NCBI RefSeq assembly: GCF_003063375.1
Contig: NZ_NERY01000001.1
Span: 620,001-684,000 of the forward strand
Direction: 5' to 3'
Length of the DNA stretch: 64,000 nt
Origin: Limnohabitans sp. MMS-10A-178
GTDB lineage: Bacteria > Pseudomonadota > Gammaproteobacteria > Burkholderiales > Burkholderiaceae_C
The notes beneath the pieces were generated by a model that saw only the letters and a list, made by a program, of their open reading frames with translations, searched no databases and was not told the DNA's origin. A program made the position numbers and the translations under genes. This document shows, one piece after another, positions 53,107-62,448 of this stretch (positions within the stretch are counted from its first letter, which is position 1; each line of letters starts with the position of its first letter).

Positions 53107-54135
53107 TTATTCCACTTTGCCAATTTTCTTAACCACATCGGTCATGCGTCTGGCATCGGCTTGAACGTATTTTTCAAACTCGGGGCTGTCTAAGTACTGC
53201 ACAGGGCTGCCTGTGTTTTGAATGATGTCGCGGGCTTTGGCATCTTGCGCAGCCACTTTGGCGGCTGCACGCAAGCGCTGCGCAATGGGCTCAGGCGTGC
53301 CGCTGGGAATGAACAAACCCGACCACTGGGCGTACTCTGCGTTGAAGCCTAAATCTTTCAAGCTGCTCACATCGGGCATGGATGCCAAGCTGCCAGTGCC
53401 CCAATGACCCAAGACACGAATCTTGCCGGCTTTGACATGCTGCAAGACGGTGGCGGGGCCTGTCGACAGAGCGTCAATTTGACCGCCCAACATGGCCACC
53501 ACAGCAGGGCCTGCGCCTGTGAAGGGTATGTGCGTCATTTTGATGCCGGCTGTTTGCGCCAAAATTTCCATGGGCACGTGCATGGTGCCGTAGTTGCCAG
53601 AGGAGCCATAGTTGATGGCGCCTGGACGTTTGCGTGCATCTTCAACGAAATCTTTGACTGTCTTCCAGGGTGAGTCGGCGCGCACTGCCAATACCGTGGG
53701 ATCGGCGGTGTAGCGTGCAATGGGGCGCAACTCGTTTAATAAAAACATGGGGTTGCGGCCCAGCAAAGCGTCGGCTTCAGGAATGACCGTTAAGGACGAC
53801 AAGGCCAAGAGAACGGTATAGCCGTCAGGCTTTGAGCGAGCGGCCACGCCCATGCCAATGCCGCCACCGGCACCGCCTCGGTTTTCAATGACCACGGGCT
53901 GGCCCAAATCGCGGCTCATGGCTTCTGCCACGGGGCGGGCCACAATGTCGGCCAAGCCACCCGGTGGGAAAGGCACAATCATGGTGATCGATTTGCTGGG
54001 ATAAGGTGCTGCTTGTGCGAGCACATTGGACGTCAAACCCAAGTTCAAAGACAGGCTGCCAAACAGGGCCAAGGCGGTGCCTAGCAAATGACGTTTTGCG
54101 GCAACGGCGGTTTTTGAGTGGGGGAACGGTTTCAT
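53107..54135 (-). CDS. Tripartite tricarboxylate transporter binding protein (TctC/Bug family)
   Basis: A 342-residue Bug receptor: signal peptide to VLAQA near residue 41, then APYPSKSITMIVPFPPGGLADIVARPVAEAM. INYGSSGNYGTMHVPMEIL and PDVSSLKDLGFNAEYAQWSG are family motifs. It is the first gene of the run, 28 bases before the second receptor gene. The divergent neighbour is an FAH-fold enzyme, so a diketo or carboxylate substrate is possible, but this is not shown. Confidence 0.92.
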   Translation of the reverse strand: MKPFPHSKTAVAAKRHLLGTALALFGSLSLNLGLTSNVLAQAAPYPSKSITMIVPFPPGGLADIVARPVAEAMSRDLGQPVVIENRGGAGGGIGMGVAARSKPDGYTVLLALSSLTVIPEADALLGRNPMFLLNELRPIARYTADPTVLAVRADSPWKTVKDFVEDARKRPGAINYGSSGNYGTMHVPMEILAQTAGIKMTHIPFTGAGPAVVAMLGGQIDALSTGPATVLQHVKAGKIRVLGHWGTGSLASMPDVSSLKDLGFNAEYAQWSGLFIPSGTPEPIAQRLRAAAKVAAQDAKARDIIQNTGSPVQYLDSPEFEKYVQADARRMTDVVKKIGKVE

Positions 54136-54314
54136 AAGTCTCCTGATGTGTCATTTAGCACTGTGGCTCTTCAACGAACTCTAACACCGCGTTTTCTTTT
54201 CTGCATGAAGCTAGGTCACAAGGGACCATCGCACAGTGAATTGGGCTCACCGCCAGAATTGGCTCAAAGCGGCACAATAGCGACTGATTTAACCTTCACA
54301 CTGAGTGTCTCAAC

Positions 54315-55187
54315 ATGCGTATTGCTGCTTTCTTTTACCAAAACCAACCACACGTGGGCTTGGTGTCTCAAGATTCAAACTCGGTGGCCCCCTTTGATTT
54401 GTCTTTGGACAATCGCGAACTGGGCGCCCTCACTTTGGTCGATGCCTTGTCGCGCGGTGAAGCCTTGCCAGCGCAAGGCGCGCCCATCGCCCTGAAAGAT
54501 GTGCAGTTGCGTGCGCCACTGCCGCACCCACGTCGCAATATCTTTTGTGTGGGCAAAAACTACCATGCGCACGCCAAAGAATTTGCACGCAGTGGCTTCG
54601 ACAGCAGCGCCAAAGCCGGTGGTGAGATTCCCGCCGAGCCCATCATCTTTACCAAAGTGCCTGAGTGTGTCATTGCCACCGGCGAAGCCATCGAAATGCC
54701 CAAAGTGTCAACCGCCATTGACTACGAAGCCGAATTGGCGGTGATCATTGGCAAGGGCGGCAAGGGCATCACCAAAGCCGATGCCATGAAACATGTGTGG
54801 GGTTACACCATTGTGAACGACATCACGGCGCGTGATTGGCAAAACAAGCACATGCAATGGCACATGGGTAAATCGTTTGACACCTTCTGCCCCATGGGCC
54901 CATGGCTGGTGAGTGCCGACGAAATGGACGGCCAAAATACCCACGTGCGTTGCTATGTGAACGGCGAAGAGCGCCAAAACGCCGCCACCCCCGATTTGAT
55001 ATTTGACATTCCCACCCTCATCGAAACTTTGAGTGCAGGCATTACCTTGTACCCTGGCGATGTGATTGCCACAGGCACGCCCGTGGGTGTGGGCATTGGC
55101 TTCACACCGCCCAAATATTTAAAGTCGGGCGATGTGGTGCGAGTTGAAATTGACGGGATTGGCGTTTTAGAAAATCCCGTCAAATAA
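54315..55187 (+). CDS. Fumarylacetoacetate hydrolase family protein
   Basis: A 290-residue FAH-fold enzyme: NIFCVGKNYHAHAKEF, the metal glutamates in IDYEAELAVIIGKGG, NDITARDWQNKHMQWHMGKSFD, and GDVIATGTPVGVGIG. The family hydrolyses or decarboxylates diketo acids; relatives include fumarylpyruvate and acylpyruvate hydrolases. It is separate from the FAH gene in the sugar-acid operon and differs in the active-site loop. No Shine-Dalgarno is obvious, and ACACTGAGTGT lies just before the ATG. It ends convergently with metK. Confidence 0.88.
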   Translation: MRIAAFFYQNQPHVGLVSQDSNSVAPFDLSLDNRELGALTLVDALSRGEALPAQGAPIALKDVQLRAPLPHPRRNIFCVGKNYHAHAKEFARSGFDSSAKAGGEIPAEPIIFTKVPECVIATGEAIEMPKVSTAIDYEAELAVIIGKGGKGITKADAMKHVWGYTIVNDITARDWQNKHMQWHMGKSFDTFCPMGPWLVSADEMDGQNTHVRCYVNGEERQNAATPDLIFDIPTLIETLSAGITLYPGDVIATGTPVGVGIGFTPPKYLKSGDVVRVEIDGIGVLENPVK

Positions 55188-55200
55188 TCTTTTCAGTGGA

Positions 55201-56385
55201 TTATTTCAGGCCAGCCGCCGCACGCAGTGTGGCGGCCAAGTTGGTGCGCTCCCACGTGAAGTTAGGTTCATCACGGCCAAAGTGACCATAGGCCGCTGTC
55301 TTGCTGTAGATAGGGCGCAACAGGTCGAGCATTTGAATGATGCCCTTTGGACGCAGGTCAAAGTGCTCATGCACCAAGGCTGCAATTTGGTCGTCAGAGA
55401 TCACACCAGTGCCTTCGGTGTTGATGGTGATGTTCATGGGGCGGGCCACACCAATGGCATACGCCACTTGAATTTGGCACTTGGTAGCCAAACCAGCAGC
55501 CACAATGTTCTTGGCCACATAACGCGCTGCATAAGCTGCAGAGCGGTCAACTTTCGATGGGTCTTTGCCTGAGAAAGCACCGCCGCCGTGTGGGCAAGCA
55601 CCGCCGTAGGTGTCCACAATGATCTTGCGACCGGTTAAGCCGCAATCGCCCTGAGGACCACCAATCACAAAGCGGCCTGTGGGGTTGATCAGGTACTTGG
55701 TGTCTTGCAGCCACTCTTTTGGCAACACAGGCTTGATGATCTCTTCAATGATGGCTTCGTTGAAGCTGGCCTTCATCTTGGTAGACGATTCGCTTTGGTC
55801 TGGGCTGTGCTGCGTGGACAACACCACGGTGTCAATGCTGTGGGGCTTGCCATCGACATAGCGCATGGTGACCTGGCTCTTGGCATCGGGGCGCAGAAAA
55901 GGCAAGCGGCCGTCTTTGCGGAGTTGCGCTTGGCGCTCCACCAAACGGTGTGCGTAGTAAATGGGCGCAGGCATGAGGTCGGGGGTTTCGCTGCAAGCGT
56001 AGCCAAACATCAAACCTTGGTCGCCAGCACCTGTGTTCAGGTGGTCGTCAGAGGCGTGGTCCACACCTTGGGCAATGTCGTTAGATTGCTTGTCGTAGCA
56101 AACCATGACGGCACAGCCTTTGTAGTCAATGCCGTACTCGGTGTTGTCGTAGCCAATGCGCTTGATGGTATCGCGGGCTACTTGGATGTAATCAACGTGT
56201 GCGTTGGTGGTGATTTCGCCGGCCAAAACCACCAGACCGGTGTTGGTCAGGGTTTCAGCGGCTACGCGGCTGCGGGGGTCTTGTTCAAAAATAGCGTCGA
56301 GAATGGCGTCTGAGATTTGATCGGCAACCTTGTCGGGGTGGCCTTCGGACACGGATTCTGAAGTGAAAAGAAAGTCATTCGCCAT
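55201..56385 (-). CDS. metK: S-adenosylmethionine synthase
   Basis: A 394-residue enzyme that makes SAM from methionine and ATP. Signatures are [39 protein letters not shown] and the P-loop-like [23 protein letters not shown] precedes the ATG at 56385. The 197-base leader between this gene and the acyltransferase at 56583 is unusually long; I found no riboswitch in it that I can support. Confidence 0.97.
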   Translation of the reverse strand: MANDFLFTSESVSEGHPDKVADQISDAILDAIFEQDPRSRVAAETLTNTGLVVLAGEITTNAHVDYIQVARDTIKRIGYDNTEYGIDYKGCAVMVCYDKQSNDIAQGVDHASDDHLNTGAGDQGLMFGYACSETPDLMPAPIYYAHRLVERQAQLRKDGRLPFLRPDAKSQVTMRYVDGKPHSIDTVVLSTQHSPDQSESSTKMKASFNEAIIEEIIKPVLPKEWLQDTKYLINPTGRFVIGGPQGDCGLTGRKIIVDTYGGACPHGGGAFSGKDPSKVDRSAAYAARYVAKNIVAAGLATKCQIQVAYAIGVARPMNITINTEGTGVISDDQIAALVHEHFDLRPKGIIQMLDLLRPIYSKTAAYGHFGRDEPNFTWERTNLAATLRAAAGLK

Positions 56386-56582
56386 GAGGGTTCTCCTGTA
56401 AGTTTGGCATGCATGTTGATTTGCGCTGCCAGATGCTTTGGGGCCTCGGCGAACGCTTTAGCAGATTTGTCCGAAGACAAGGCACAATCTGAGGCATGCG
56501 GTGCATGCTGTTCCGACTGTGTGTGTCGCCCTGCAAGTTGCTCTAGTTAACTCAGCGACCCAAGAAGTTTACCAAATTTAAA

Positions 56583-57425
56583 ATGATTCTCTGGTTTCGA
56601 TTTTTTTCCCATTGGCCTTTGTGGGCTTTGCATGCCATCGGCCAGTCTGTTGGTTGGTTGGCTTGGCTGTTTTCGCCCACGTACCGCCAACGGTTTTCTG
56701 CCAATGTCAAAACGGCAGGTTTGCAATTTTCCCAAGTGCGAGGCGCCATCGGCCAGGCGGGTTCCATGTCCACCGAACTGCCGCGTTTGTGGATGGGCAA
56801 AAGCCCAGCCATGGTTTGGACGGAGGGCTCTCTGGACTGTGTTGAATCAGCCTATGCCGCAGGACATGGCGTCTTGTTTTTAACGCCACACTTGGGTTGC
56901 TTTGAAGTGACCGCTCAAGCACTGACGGCCTCGTTCAGTGCCAAGTTTGGGCCCTTGACGGTGCTCTATCGACCCTCACGCAAGGAAGGTTTGGGTCAAG
57001 TGATGGAGGCCACGCGTGCAAGGCCCGGCTTGGATACAGTGCCCACCACATTGGCAGGTGTTCGGCAAATGATCAAAGCGCTGCGTGCGGGTCGGGCGGT
57101 GGGCCTGCTGCCCGATCAGGTCCCGCCCGAAGGCATGGGGCAGTGGACGCCATTTTTTGGCAAGCCGGCCTACACCATGACATTGGCGGCCAGACTGGCT
57201 TTGCAAACGGGCGCAAAACTCATGGTCATTTGGGGTGAGCGTCTGCCTTGGGGGCAAGGCTATCGCATTCATGCCAGTGAACTCAACACCCCAGAAAAAG
57301 CCGATGTCGATTTGCTGGTTTTGCAAATCAACCAAGCCATGGAGCGCTTGATTTTGACGCGCCCTGACCAGTACCTGTGGGGTTATGCCCGCTACAAACA
57401 GCCGCGCCAGGAGTCCACCGGGTGA
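56583..57425 (+). CDS. Lysophospholipid acyltransferase family protein (LpxL/HtrB-like), first copy
   Basis: A 280-residue inner-membrane acyltransferase of the LpxL (HtrB) family, which adds secondary acyl chains to lipid A. The N-terminal membrane segment is followed by the catalytic H-x4-E motif in TPHLGCFEVTAQAL near residue 102. VLYRPSRKEGLGQVM and LLPDQVPPEGMGQWTPFFGKPAYT are conserved acceptor motifs. It overlaps the next acyltransferase gene by four bases. Confidence 0.9.
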   Translation: MILWFRFFSHWPLWALHAIGQSVGWLAWLFSPTYRQRFSANVKTAGLQFSQVRGAIGQAGSMSTELPRLWMGKSPAMVWTEGSLDCVESAYAAGHGVLFLTPHLGCFEVTAQALTASFSAKFGPLTVLYRPSRKEGLGQVMEATRARPGLDTVPTTLAGVRQMIKALRAGRAVGLLPDQVPPEGMGQWTPFFGKPAYTMTLAARLALQTGAKLMVIWGERLPWGQGYRIHASELNTPEKADVDLLVLQINQAMERLILTRPDQYLWGYARYKQPRQESTG

Positions 57426-58315
57426 AATATTTGTTTGTCGGTTTGATGCGTTGGCTGTCTCGCATGCCCTTAAAAGGTATTCGGGTGTTGGGTCATGGTT
57501 TGGGCTTGCTATTGTGGGCTTTTTTAAGCAACCGAAGACACATCGTGCAGACCAACTTAACACTGTGCTTTGCAGAAAAATCAAATCGAGAAATCGAGCA
57601 ACTCACGCGCGCTCATTTTGTGCAGTTCGCGCAATCATTGCTAGACCGATCATGGCTTTGGCATGCGCCTTTGCAGTTGCTTGAATCGCGTTTGAAATGG
57701 GTTGGGACCGCTGCTGCATTTTCTCAATTGGATGCTTACGGCACGAAGATTATTTTGGCCCCCCATTTTGTTGGGCTCGATGCGGGTGGCATGGCGCTTA
57801 CTTTAAGAGCCAACAAACCAGTGGCCTTTATTTTTGTGCCGCAACACAACAAAGTGATGGATGAATGGGTGACTGAAGGACGCCAACGCACCGGCAATGT
57901 GAAGCCTTATTTCCGTCGAGAAGGTGTGAAGCAAATCATGAGTGGCTTGCGGCAGGGAGAGATGCTGCACTTGTCACCCGATATGGATTTTGGTCCCGAA
58001 GAGTCTATTTTTGTGCCATTCATGGGCGTGAATGCGGCAACAGTGCCATCCTTGCCAAGATTTGCGCGACTGGGTCGTGCGCAAGTCCTGACGCTGGTAA
58101 CGCGCATGACGCCTGAGGGCTATGAAATAGAAGTTGGAGAAGCTTGGAGCGAATTTCCAAGCGAAGATTTAAAGGCCGACACGATTCGGATGAACGAGGT
58201 AATCGAGAAATCCATTCGCCGTTCGCCCTCTCAGTATTATTGGGTGCACAAGCGCTTTAAAACCCGCCCCGAGGGCGAGAAGTCGGTTTACAAAAACGCT
58301 GTGATCTCGCGCTGA
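57422..58315 (+). CDS. Lysophospholipid acyltransferase family protein (LpxL/HtrB-like), second copy
   Basis: A 297-residue paralogue of the preceding gene. The GTG start at 57422 overlaps the stop of the first copy (GTGA). The catalytic motif is the classical H-x4-D in LAPHFVGLDAGG near residue 120. The P-D-M-D-F-G-P-E-E-S-I-F-V-P-F segment matches LpxL. The pair probably adds two different secondary acyl chains to lipid A. The 3' end overlaps the convergent hydrolase gene by 28 bases. Confidence 0.9.
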   Translation: MKYLFVGLMRWLSRMPLKGIRVLGHGLGLLLWAFLSNRRHIVQTNLTLCFAEKSNREIEQLTRAHFVQFAQSLLDRSWLWHAPLQLLESRLKWVGTAAAFSQLDAYGTKIILAPHFVGLDAGGMALTLRANKPVAFIFVPQHNKVMDEWVTEGRQRTGNVKPYFRREGVKQIMSGLRQGEMLHLSPDMDFGPEESIFVPFMGVNAATVPSLPRFARLGRAQVLTLVTRMTPEGYEIEVGEAWSEFPSEDLKADTIRMNEVIEKSIRRSPSQYYWVHKRFKTRPEGEKSVYKNAVISR

Positions 58316-59178
58316 ACACGTTCAGGTTGTTCGTGCACCACCCAGTGCGTGGCATTGGCAATGGGAACATAAGTGAGCTTGGGAATATAGGCATCCAAGC
58401 CTTCATTCAAACTGGGCAGCAGCGCCACATCTTGCATGCCCCATAGCAACAAAGTTGGGATAGAGATACGCAACATGTTGTCTGGCAAAGTCAAATTTTG
58501 CAGATCTTGTTGGCCGGCTTGGTTGGGTTTGAGTGGGGATGCCACATAAAAATTGAGACCACCTTGCAAACCATGTGACCACGCGGCTTTGTACTTTGCC
58601 TTCACTTCGGGTGTGAGCCAAATGGGTTGAGGGCCTTTTTCAAAGAATGCAAAAAGCTTTTCAAATTCATTGGCAGAGAGCTCTTGCGCTGCTTGCGGCT
58701 CGCAAAAATAATTCATGTACGCGCTGGCAGCAATTTGCGCTGAGTTGTCTTTCAAATCACGCAAAAAAGTACCAGGGTGTGGCGAGTTGATGATGACGAG
58801 TTTGCGCATGACATCCGGCATTTGATTGGCCAGGTTCCATGCCACGCCACCTCCCCAGTCGTGAGCTATCAAAGCATTCAAAGGGGAAGTGCCGGATTCA
58901 ATTTGAATCAGGGCGGCAATGTCTTGCACCAAAAATTTGGCACGGTAGGCAGACACCTCTGTGGGGTGGCTTGACTTTTCGTAGCCCCGCAAATTGGGTG
59001 CGACACATCGGTAGCCGCCGTTTTCGGGTTTGGAAAAATGCAGCAGCATGTCGTCCCACACAAAAGCCGCTTCAGGAAAGCCGTGCAAGAACATCAATAC
59101 GGGTGCGCCTTTGGGCCCTGCGGCACGGCAACTCAATTGAATACCGTGGGGCAATGCCTGTTGCCAAGTTTCAACCAT
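58288..59178 (-). CDS. Alpha/beta hydrolase (epoxide-hydrolase-like)
   Basis: A 296-residue alpha/beta hydrolase. The HGFPE oxyanion motif (FLHGFPEAAFVWDDM), the nucleophile elbow AHDWGGGVAW with aspartate as nucleophile, and the acid and histidine near the end (GMQDVALLP, ATHWVVHEQPERV) point to the epoxide hydrolase/haloalkane dehalogenase group. The natural substrate is unknown. The start ATG 59178 overlaps the engB 3' end by eight bases, suggesting an engB-hydrolase operon. Confidence 0.88.
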   Translation of the reverse strand: MVETWQQALPHGIQLSCRAAGPKGAPVLMFLHGFPEAAFVWDDMLLHFSKPENGGYRCVAPNLRGYEKSSHPTEVSAYRAKFLVQDIAALIQIESGTSPLNALIAHDWGGGVAWNLANQMPDVMRKLVIINSPHPGTFLRDLKDNSAQIAASAYMNYFCEPQAAQELSANEFEKLFAFFEKGPQPIWLTPEVKAKYKAAWSHGLQGGLNFYVASPLKPNQAGQQDLQNLTLPDNMLRISIPTLLLWGMQDVALLPSLNEGLDAYIPKLTYVPIANATHWVVHEQPERVQREITAFL

Positions 59179-59935
59179 GCGTGTCGCTCGCTTCTTGCGT
59201 GTCAGCCTCTTCATGGGTCCAATCCCACATCAATTGGGCCAAGTCTTCAACGCCTTGTTTCTTCAATGCCGAGAAAAGCTTGGCTTGCCCGCCCCCCGCT
59301 TGCAATTTGGCAATGGACAAGGCTTTGGTGCCTTCAGCGCGGGTCAGTTTGTCTGCCTTGGTGAGCAGCACCAAAAAGTTCAGACCCTCTTCAACCCTGG
59401 GGCGAATAACCTCTAGCAGCACCTCGTCGAGTTCGGTCATGCCCAAGCGGGGATCGCACAACAACACAATGCCTTTGAGGTTTTCGCGTGTGACCAAGTA
59501 ATTGGCCATGACTTTTTGCCAGCGCAATTTGTCTTGTTTGGGAACGGCTGCATAACCATACCCCGGCAAATCGGCCAAAACGGCATCTGTCACCCCTTGT
59601 TTGCCCAAGGCAAACAAGTTGATGTGCTGTGTGCGTCCTGGCTTTTTGGAGGCAAAAGCCAGCTGTTTTTGCTGGGTGAGGGTGTTGATGCAGGTGGATT
59701 TACCAGCGTTGGAACGGCCCACAAAAGCAATTTCTGGCACATCCAAGGCAGGCAGGTGAAACAACTCGGCCGCGGTGGTCAAAAAACGAGCGGTGTGCAT
59801 CCAGCCCATGGGGGTAATGGCCTTGGCTTCCGTCATTTCAGGCAATGGCCCTGCTCCGGCAGGTGTCTTCCTGGTTTTCGCAGGAGCTGTAGGCTTTGCT
59901 TTTAAGGCTTTGGCGGGACTATTTTTGGTGGCCAT
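59171..59935 (-). CDS. engB: Ribosome biogenesis GTP-binding protein EngB (YsxC/YihA)
   Basis: A 254-residue GTPase needed for large-subunit assembly. G1 is GRSNAGKST, G3 DLPGYGYA and G4 LLTKADKL. It has a lysine/alanine/proline-rich N-terminal extension of about 40 residues and a C-terminal acidic tail (THEEADTQEASD), both longer than in E. coli. The chosen ATG 59935 comes three codons after a TTG. The promoter lies next to the divergent cytochrome gene. Confidence 0.95.
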   Translation of the reverse strand: MATKNSPAKALKAKPTAPAKTRKTPAGAGPLPEMTEAKAITPMGWMHTARFLTTAAELFHLPALDVPEIAFVGRSNAGKSTCINTLTQQKQLAFASKKPGRTQHINLFALGKQGVTDAVLADLPGYGYAAVPKQDKLRWQKVMANYLVTRENLKGIVLLCDPRLGMTELDEVLLEVIRPRVEEGLNFLVLLTKADKLTRAEGTKALSIAKLQAGGGQAKLFSALKKQGVEDLAQLMWDWTHEEADTQEASDTHG

Positions 59936-60024
59936 TCGGGTCAAACTTGAGGTGCGCCAGAAATGGCGCTAGCAGGCATTGTAGAATCACATGGTTTTTG
60001 CGCCCACTATTTCGGATGTCGACC

Positions 60025-60657
60025 ATGAAGTCAATGACTCAATTTTTCCTCGCCGCCCTCACTTCAACACTGATGGCAGGCTCTGTTTTGGCAGCTACAC
60101 CAGCCCCCAAGGCTGAAAAGCCAGATTTGGCCAAAGGTGAAGCCATTGTGGGCGGCGTTTGCGCTGCTTGCCACATGGCAGATGGCAACTCAACCACCCC
60201 CGTCAACCCCAAGTTGGCGCAGCAGCACCCTGAATACATCATCAAGCAGTTGCAAGAGTACAAATCAGGCAAACGTGCCAACGCTGTCATGATGGGCTTT
60301 GCCTCTCAATTGAGCGACGCCGACATGCGCAATGTGGCTTATTTCTTGGCCAGCAAACCAGCCAAGCCCGGATTTGCCAAAGAAAAAGAGACCGTTGCTT
60401 TGGGTGAAAAGATTTACCGCGGTGGCATTGCCGATCGTCAAATTGCCGCCTGCGCAGGTTGCCACAGCCCCAATGGTGCAGGCATGCCTTCTCAATACCC
60501 TCGCTTGTCTGGGCAACACGCCGACTACACCATCAGCCAACTCACACAGTTCCGTGATGGCATTCGCAAAAACAATTTGCAAATGACCCAAGTGGCCGCC
60601 AAATTGAACGACCGTGAAATCAAGGCTGTTGCCGACTACATTGCTGGTTTGCGCTAA
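60025..60657 (+). CDS. Diheme cytochrome c4
   Basis: A 210-residue periplasmic diheme protein. After a signal peptide (MKSMTQFFLAALTSTLMAGSVLAA) come two similar domains with the heme motifs CAACH (near residue 49) and CAGCH (near residue 149), each with a methionine ligand downstream (NAVMMGFAS, NNLQMTQVA). Cytochrome c4 carries electrons from the bc1 complex to terminal oxidases. The start is ATG 60025, or three codons earlier at 60016. Confidence 0.94.
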   Translation: MKSMTQFFLAALTSTLMAGSVLAATPAPKAEKPDLAKGEAIVGGVCAACHMADGNSTTPVNPKLAQQHPEYIIKQLQEYKSGKRANAVMMGFASQLSDADMRNVAYFLASKPAKPGFAKEKETVALGEKIYRGGIADRQIAACAGCHSPNGAGMPSQYPRLSGQHADYTISQLTQFRDGIRKNNLQMTQVAAKLNDREIKAVADYIAGLR

Positions 60658-60690
60658 AAGCAGGCAAAGAGCCAACGCTCTTTTGCACCA

Positions 60691-60717
60691 AATGGGCCTT
60701 TTCGGCCCATTTTTTTG
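60691..60717 (+). terminator. Rho-independent terminator after cytochrome c4
   Basis: ATGGGCC, loop TTTTC, GGCCCAT followed by seven T, 33 bases after the stop codon. Confidence 0.9.
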
Positions 60718-60811
60718 GCTCATTTTTGGCCTGTCTTTGCCGTTTTAACCCTTGCCAATACGGGGTTATGGCTGAAGTTTTCCAATGCTTCATCTACTTT
60801 GAAAGTTAGCC

Positions 60812-61810
60812 ATGCTGATTCGCACCCAACAAGATGGATTCATTCACCCCTTTAGCAGCGAAATCACTTCGCCAGAGGTGTATGCCAACCGGCGTCAGTT
60901 GCTCCGCCAATGGTCTGCAGGCGCAGCGGCCTTGGGCATGGGCTCTTGGGCGCAACGAGAGGCCTTTGCACAAGGCAGTTCTGCTGCAGTCAAATTGCCA
61001 GCACTGCCTGCAACCCAGTCTGGCGTTCAAGGCGCCATGACCGTTGAGAAAGTGACCTCTTACAAAGACGCCACAAGCTACAACAACTTCTACGAATTTG
61101 GGCTCGATAAAACAGATCCGGCGCGCTATGCCCACACTTTGAAAACGACACCCTGGTCGATTGAAGTGGAAGGCTTGGTGAAAAAACCCACCCGTTTCAA
61201 TTTGGAAGACGTCATGAAATGGGGCGCGATGCAAGAGCGTATTTACCGCTTGCGATGCGTGGAAGGTTGGTCGATGGTCATTCCATGGATTGGTTACTCT
61301 TTGTCCGATTTGATCAAGCGCGTAGAGCCTTTGCCCAGCGCTAAGTTTGTTGAATTTGTAACCCAGGTCGATCCTCAAACCATGCCCGGCCTGCGCAGTG
61401 GCTACATCGATTGGCCCTTCACAGAAGGCTTGCGAATGGATGAAGCCATGCACCCTTTGACCTTGCTGAGTTTTGGCATGTACGGTGAAGTGATGCCCAA
61501 ACAAAATGGCGCACCTGTTCGTTTGGTGGTGCCATGGAAGTACGGCTTCAAAAGCGGCAAAAGCATTGTGAAAATTCGCTTCGTAGAAAAACAACCCATG
61601 GTGTCATGGGCCAAAGCAGCACCGCAAGAATATGGTTTTTATTCCAACGTCAATCCATTGGTGGATCATCCCCGTTGGAGTCAAGCCATGGAGCGTCGCA
61701 TTGGCGAAGGGGGCTTGTTTGAGAAAAAGCGCAAGACACTCATGTTCAATGGCTATGAAGCGCAGGTGGCCTCACTTTACGCAGGCATGGATTTGGTCAA
61801 GAACTTTTGA
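60812..61810 (+). CDS. msrP: Protein-methionine-sulfoxide reductase catalytic subunit MsrP
   Basis: A 332-residue periplasmic molybdoenzyme (formerly YedY) that repairs oxidised methionines in envelope proteins. Twin arginines ([11 protein letters not shown]27/R28) mark Tat export. The molybdenum ligand is C149 in [18 protein letters not shown], and [13 protein letters not shown] is conserved. Its stop shares a base with msrQ (TGATG). Confidence 0.96.
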   Translation: MLIRTQQDGFIHPFSSEITSPEVYANRRQLLRQWSAGAAALGMGSWAQREAFAQGSSAAVKLPALPATQSGVQGAMTVEKVTSYKDATSYNNFYEFGLDKTDPARYAHTLKTTPWSIEVEGLVKKPTRFNLEDVMKWGAMQERIYRLRCVEGWSMVIPWIGYSLSDLIKRVEPLPSAKFVEFVTQVDPQTMPGLRSGYIDWPFTEGLRMDEAMHPLTLLSFGMYGEVMPKQNGAPVRLVVPWKYGFKSGKSIVKIRFVEKQPMVSWAKAAPQEYGFYSNVNPLVDHPRWSQAMERRIGEGGLFEKKRKTLMFNGYEAQVASLYAGMDLVKNF

Positions 61811-62430
61811 TGCTGCGAGATGTGCTGCGCAAACCCTTCGTCAAGCAGAGCTTGGTGGTGGTATCGCTCTTGCCTTTTATTTGGCTTTTTGCAGCGGCAT
61901 TTCTCGATCAATTGGGCCCTAACCCTGCCGAATATTTAATTCGCTCCACCGGCGAATGGGCCTTGCGATTTTTGTGCATCACGCTGCTGATCACGCCATT
62001 GCGCGTGACCTTGAAAATGCCGGAATGGCTTCTGTTTCGGCGCAGCTTGGGCTTGTTGACTTTCTTCTACGCGCTCCTGCATGCCGTGTGCTACAGCCTG
62101 TTTGACATGGGATTGGCGTGGAATGACATCTGGGCCGACATCGTCCAGCGGCCTTTCATTGCTGTGGGTTTTGCTGCAGCTGTGTTGCTGAGCTTGCTGG
62201 CCGCAACATCTTCCAATCGGGTTATCAAAAAGATGGGTGTGGTGCGTTGGCGAATCTTGCACCGCTGTGTCTATGCCATTGCAGCTTTGGCCATGTTGCA
62301 TTTCTTTTGGATGCGCTCAGGCAAAAGAAACTACGATGAGGTGATTGTTTATGGCGCCATACTGAGCGCTTTGCTGGTATGGCGAGTTTGGCACGCGCTG
62401 CAAACCAGACGCGAAAAAACTCAGTCTTAA
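61810..62430 (+). CDS. msrQ: Protein-methionine-sulfoxide reductase heme-binding subunit MsrQ
   Basis: A 206-residue inner-membrane b-type cytochrome (formerly YedZ) with six membrane segments that feeds quinol electrons to MsrP. Heme histidines are in FFYALLHAVCYSL, WRILHRCVYAIAALAMLHFFW. The first codon ATG at 61810 shares a base with the msrP stop; a TTG one codon earlier is also possible. Confidence 0.95.
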   Translation: MLRDVLRKPFVKQSLVVVSLLPFIWLFAAAFLDQLGPNPAEYLIRSTGEWALRFLCITLLITPLRVTLKMPEWLLFRRSLGLLTFFYALLHAVCYSLFDMGLAWNDIWADIVQRPFIAVGFAAAVLLSLLAATSSNRVIKKMGVVRWRILHRCVYAIAALAMLHFFWMRSGKRNYDEVIVYGAILSALLVWRVWHALQTRREKTQS

Positions 62431-62448
62431 AACCAAATTGGTTTTTAT

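Noticed and set aside
56386-56582. SAH or SAM riboswitch before metK
   Set aside because: A GCCGAGGCCC stretch on the minus strand recalls part of the SAH aptamer, but the following conserved GCGCTGC-type segment and matching pairing strand are not in the right order.
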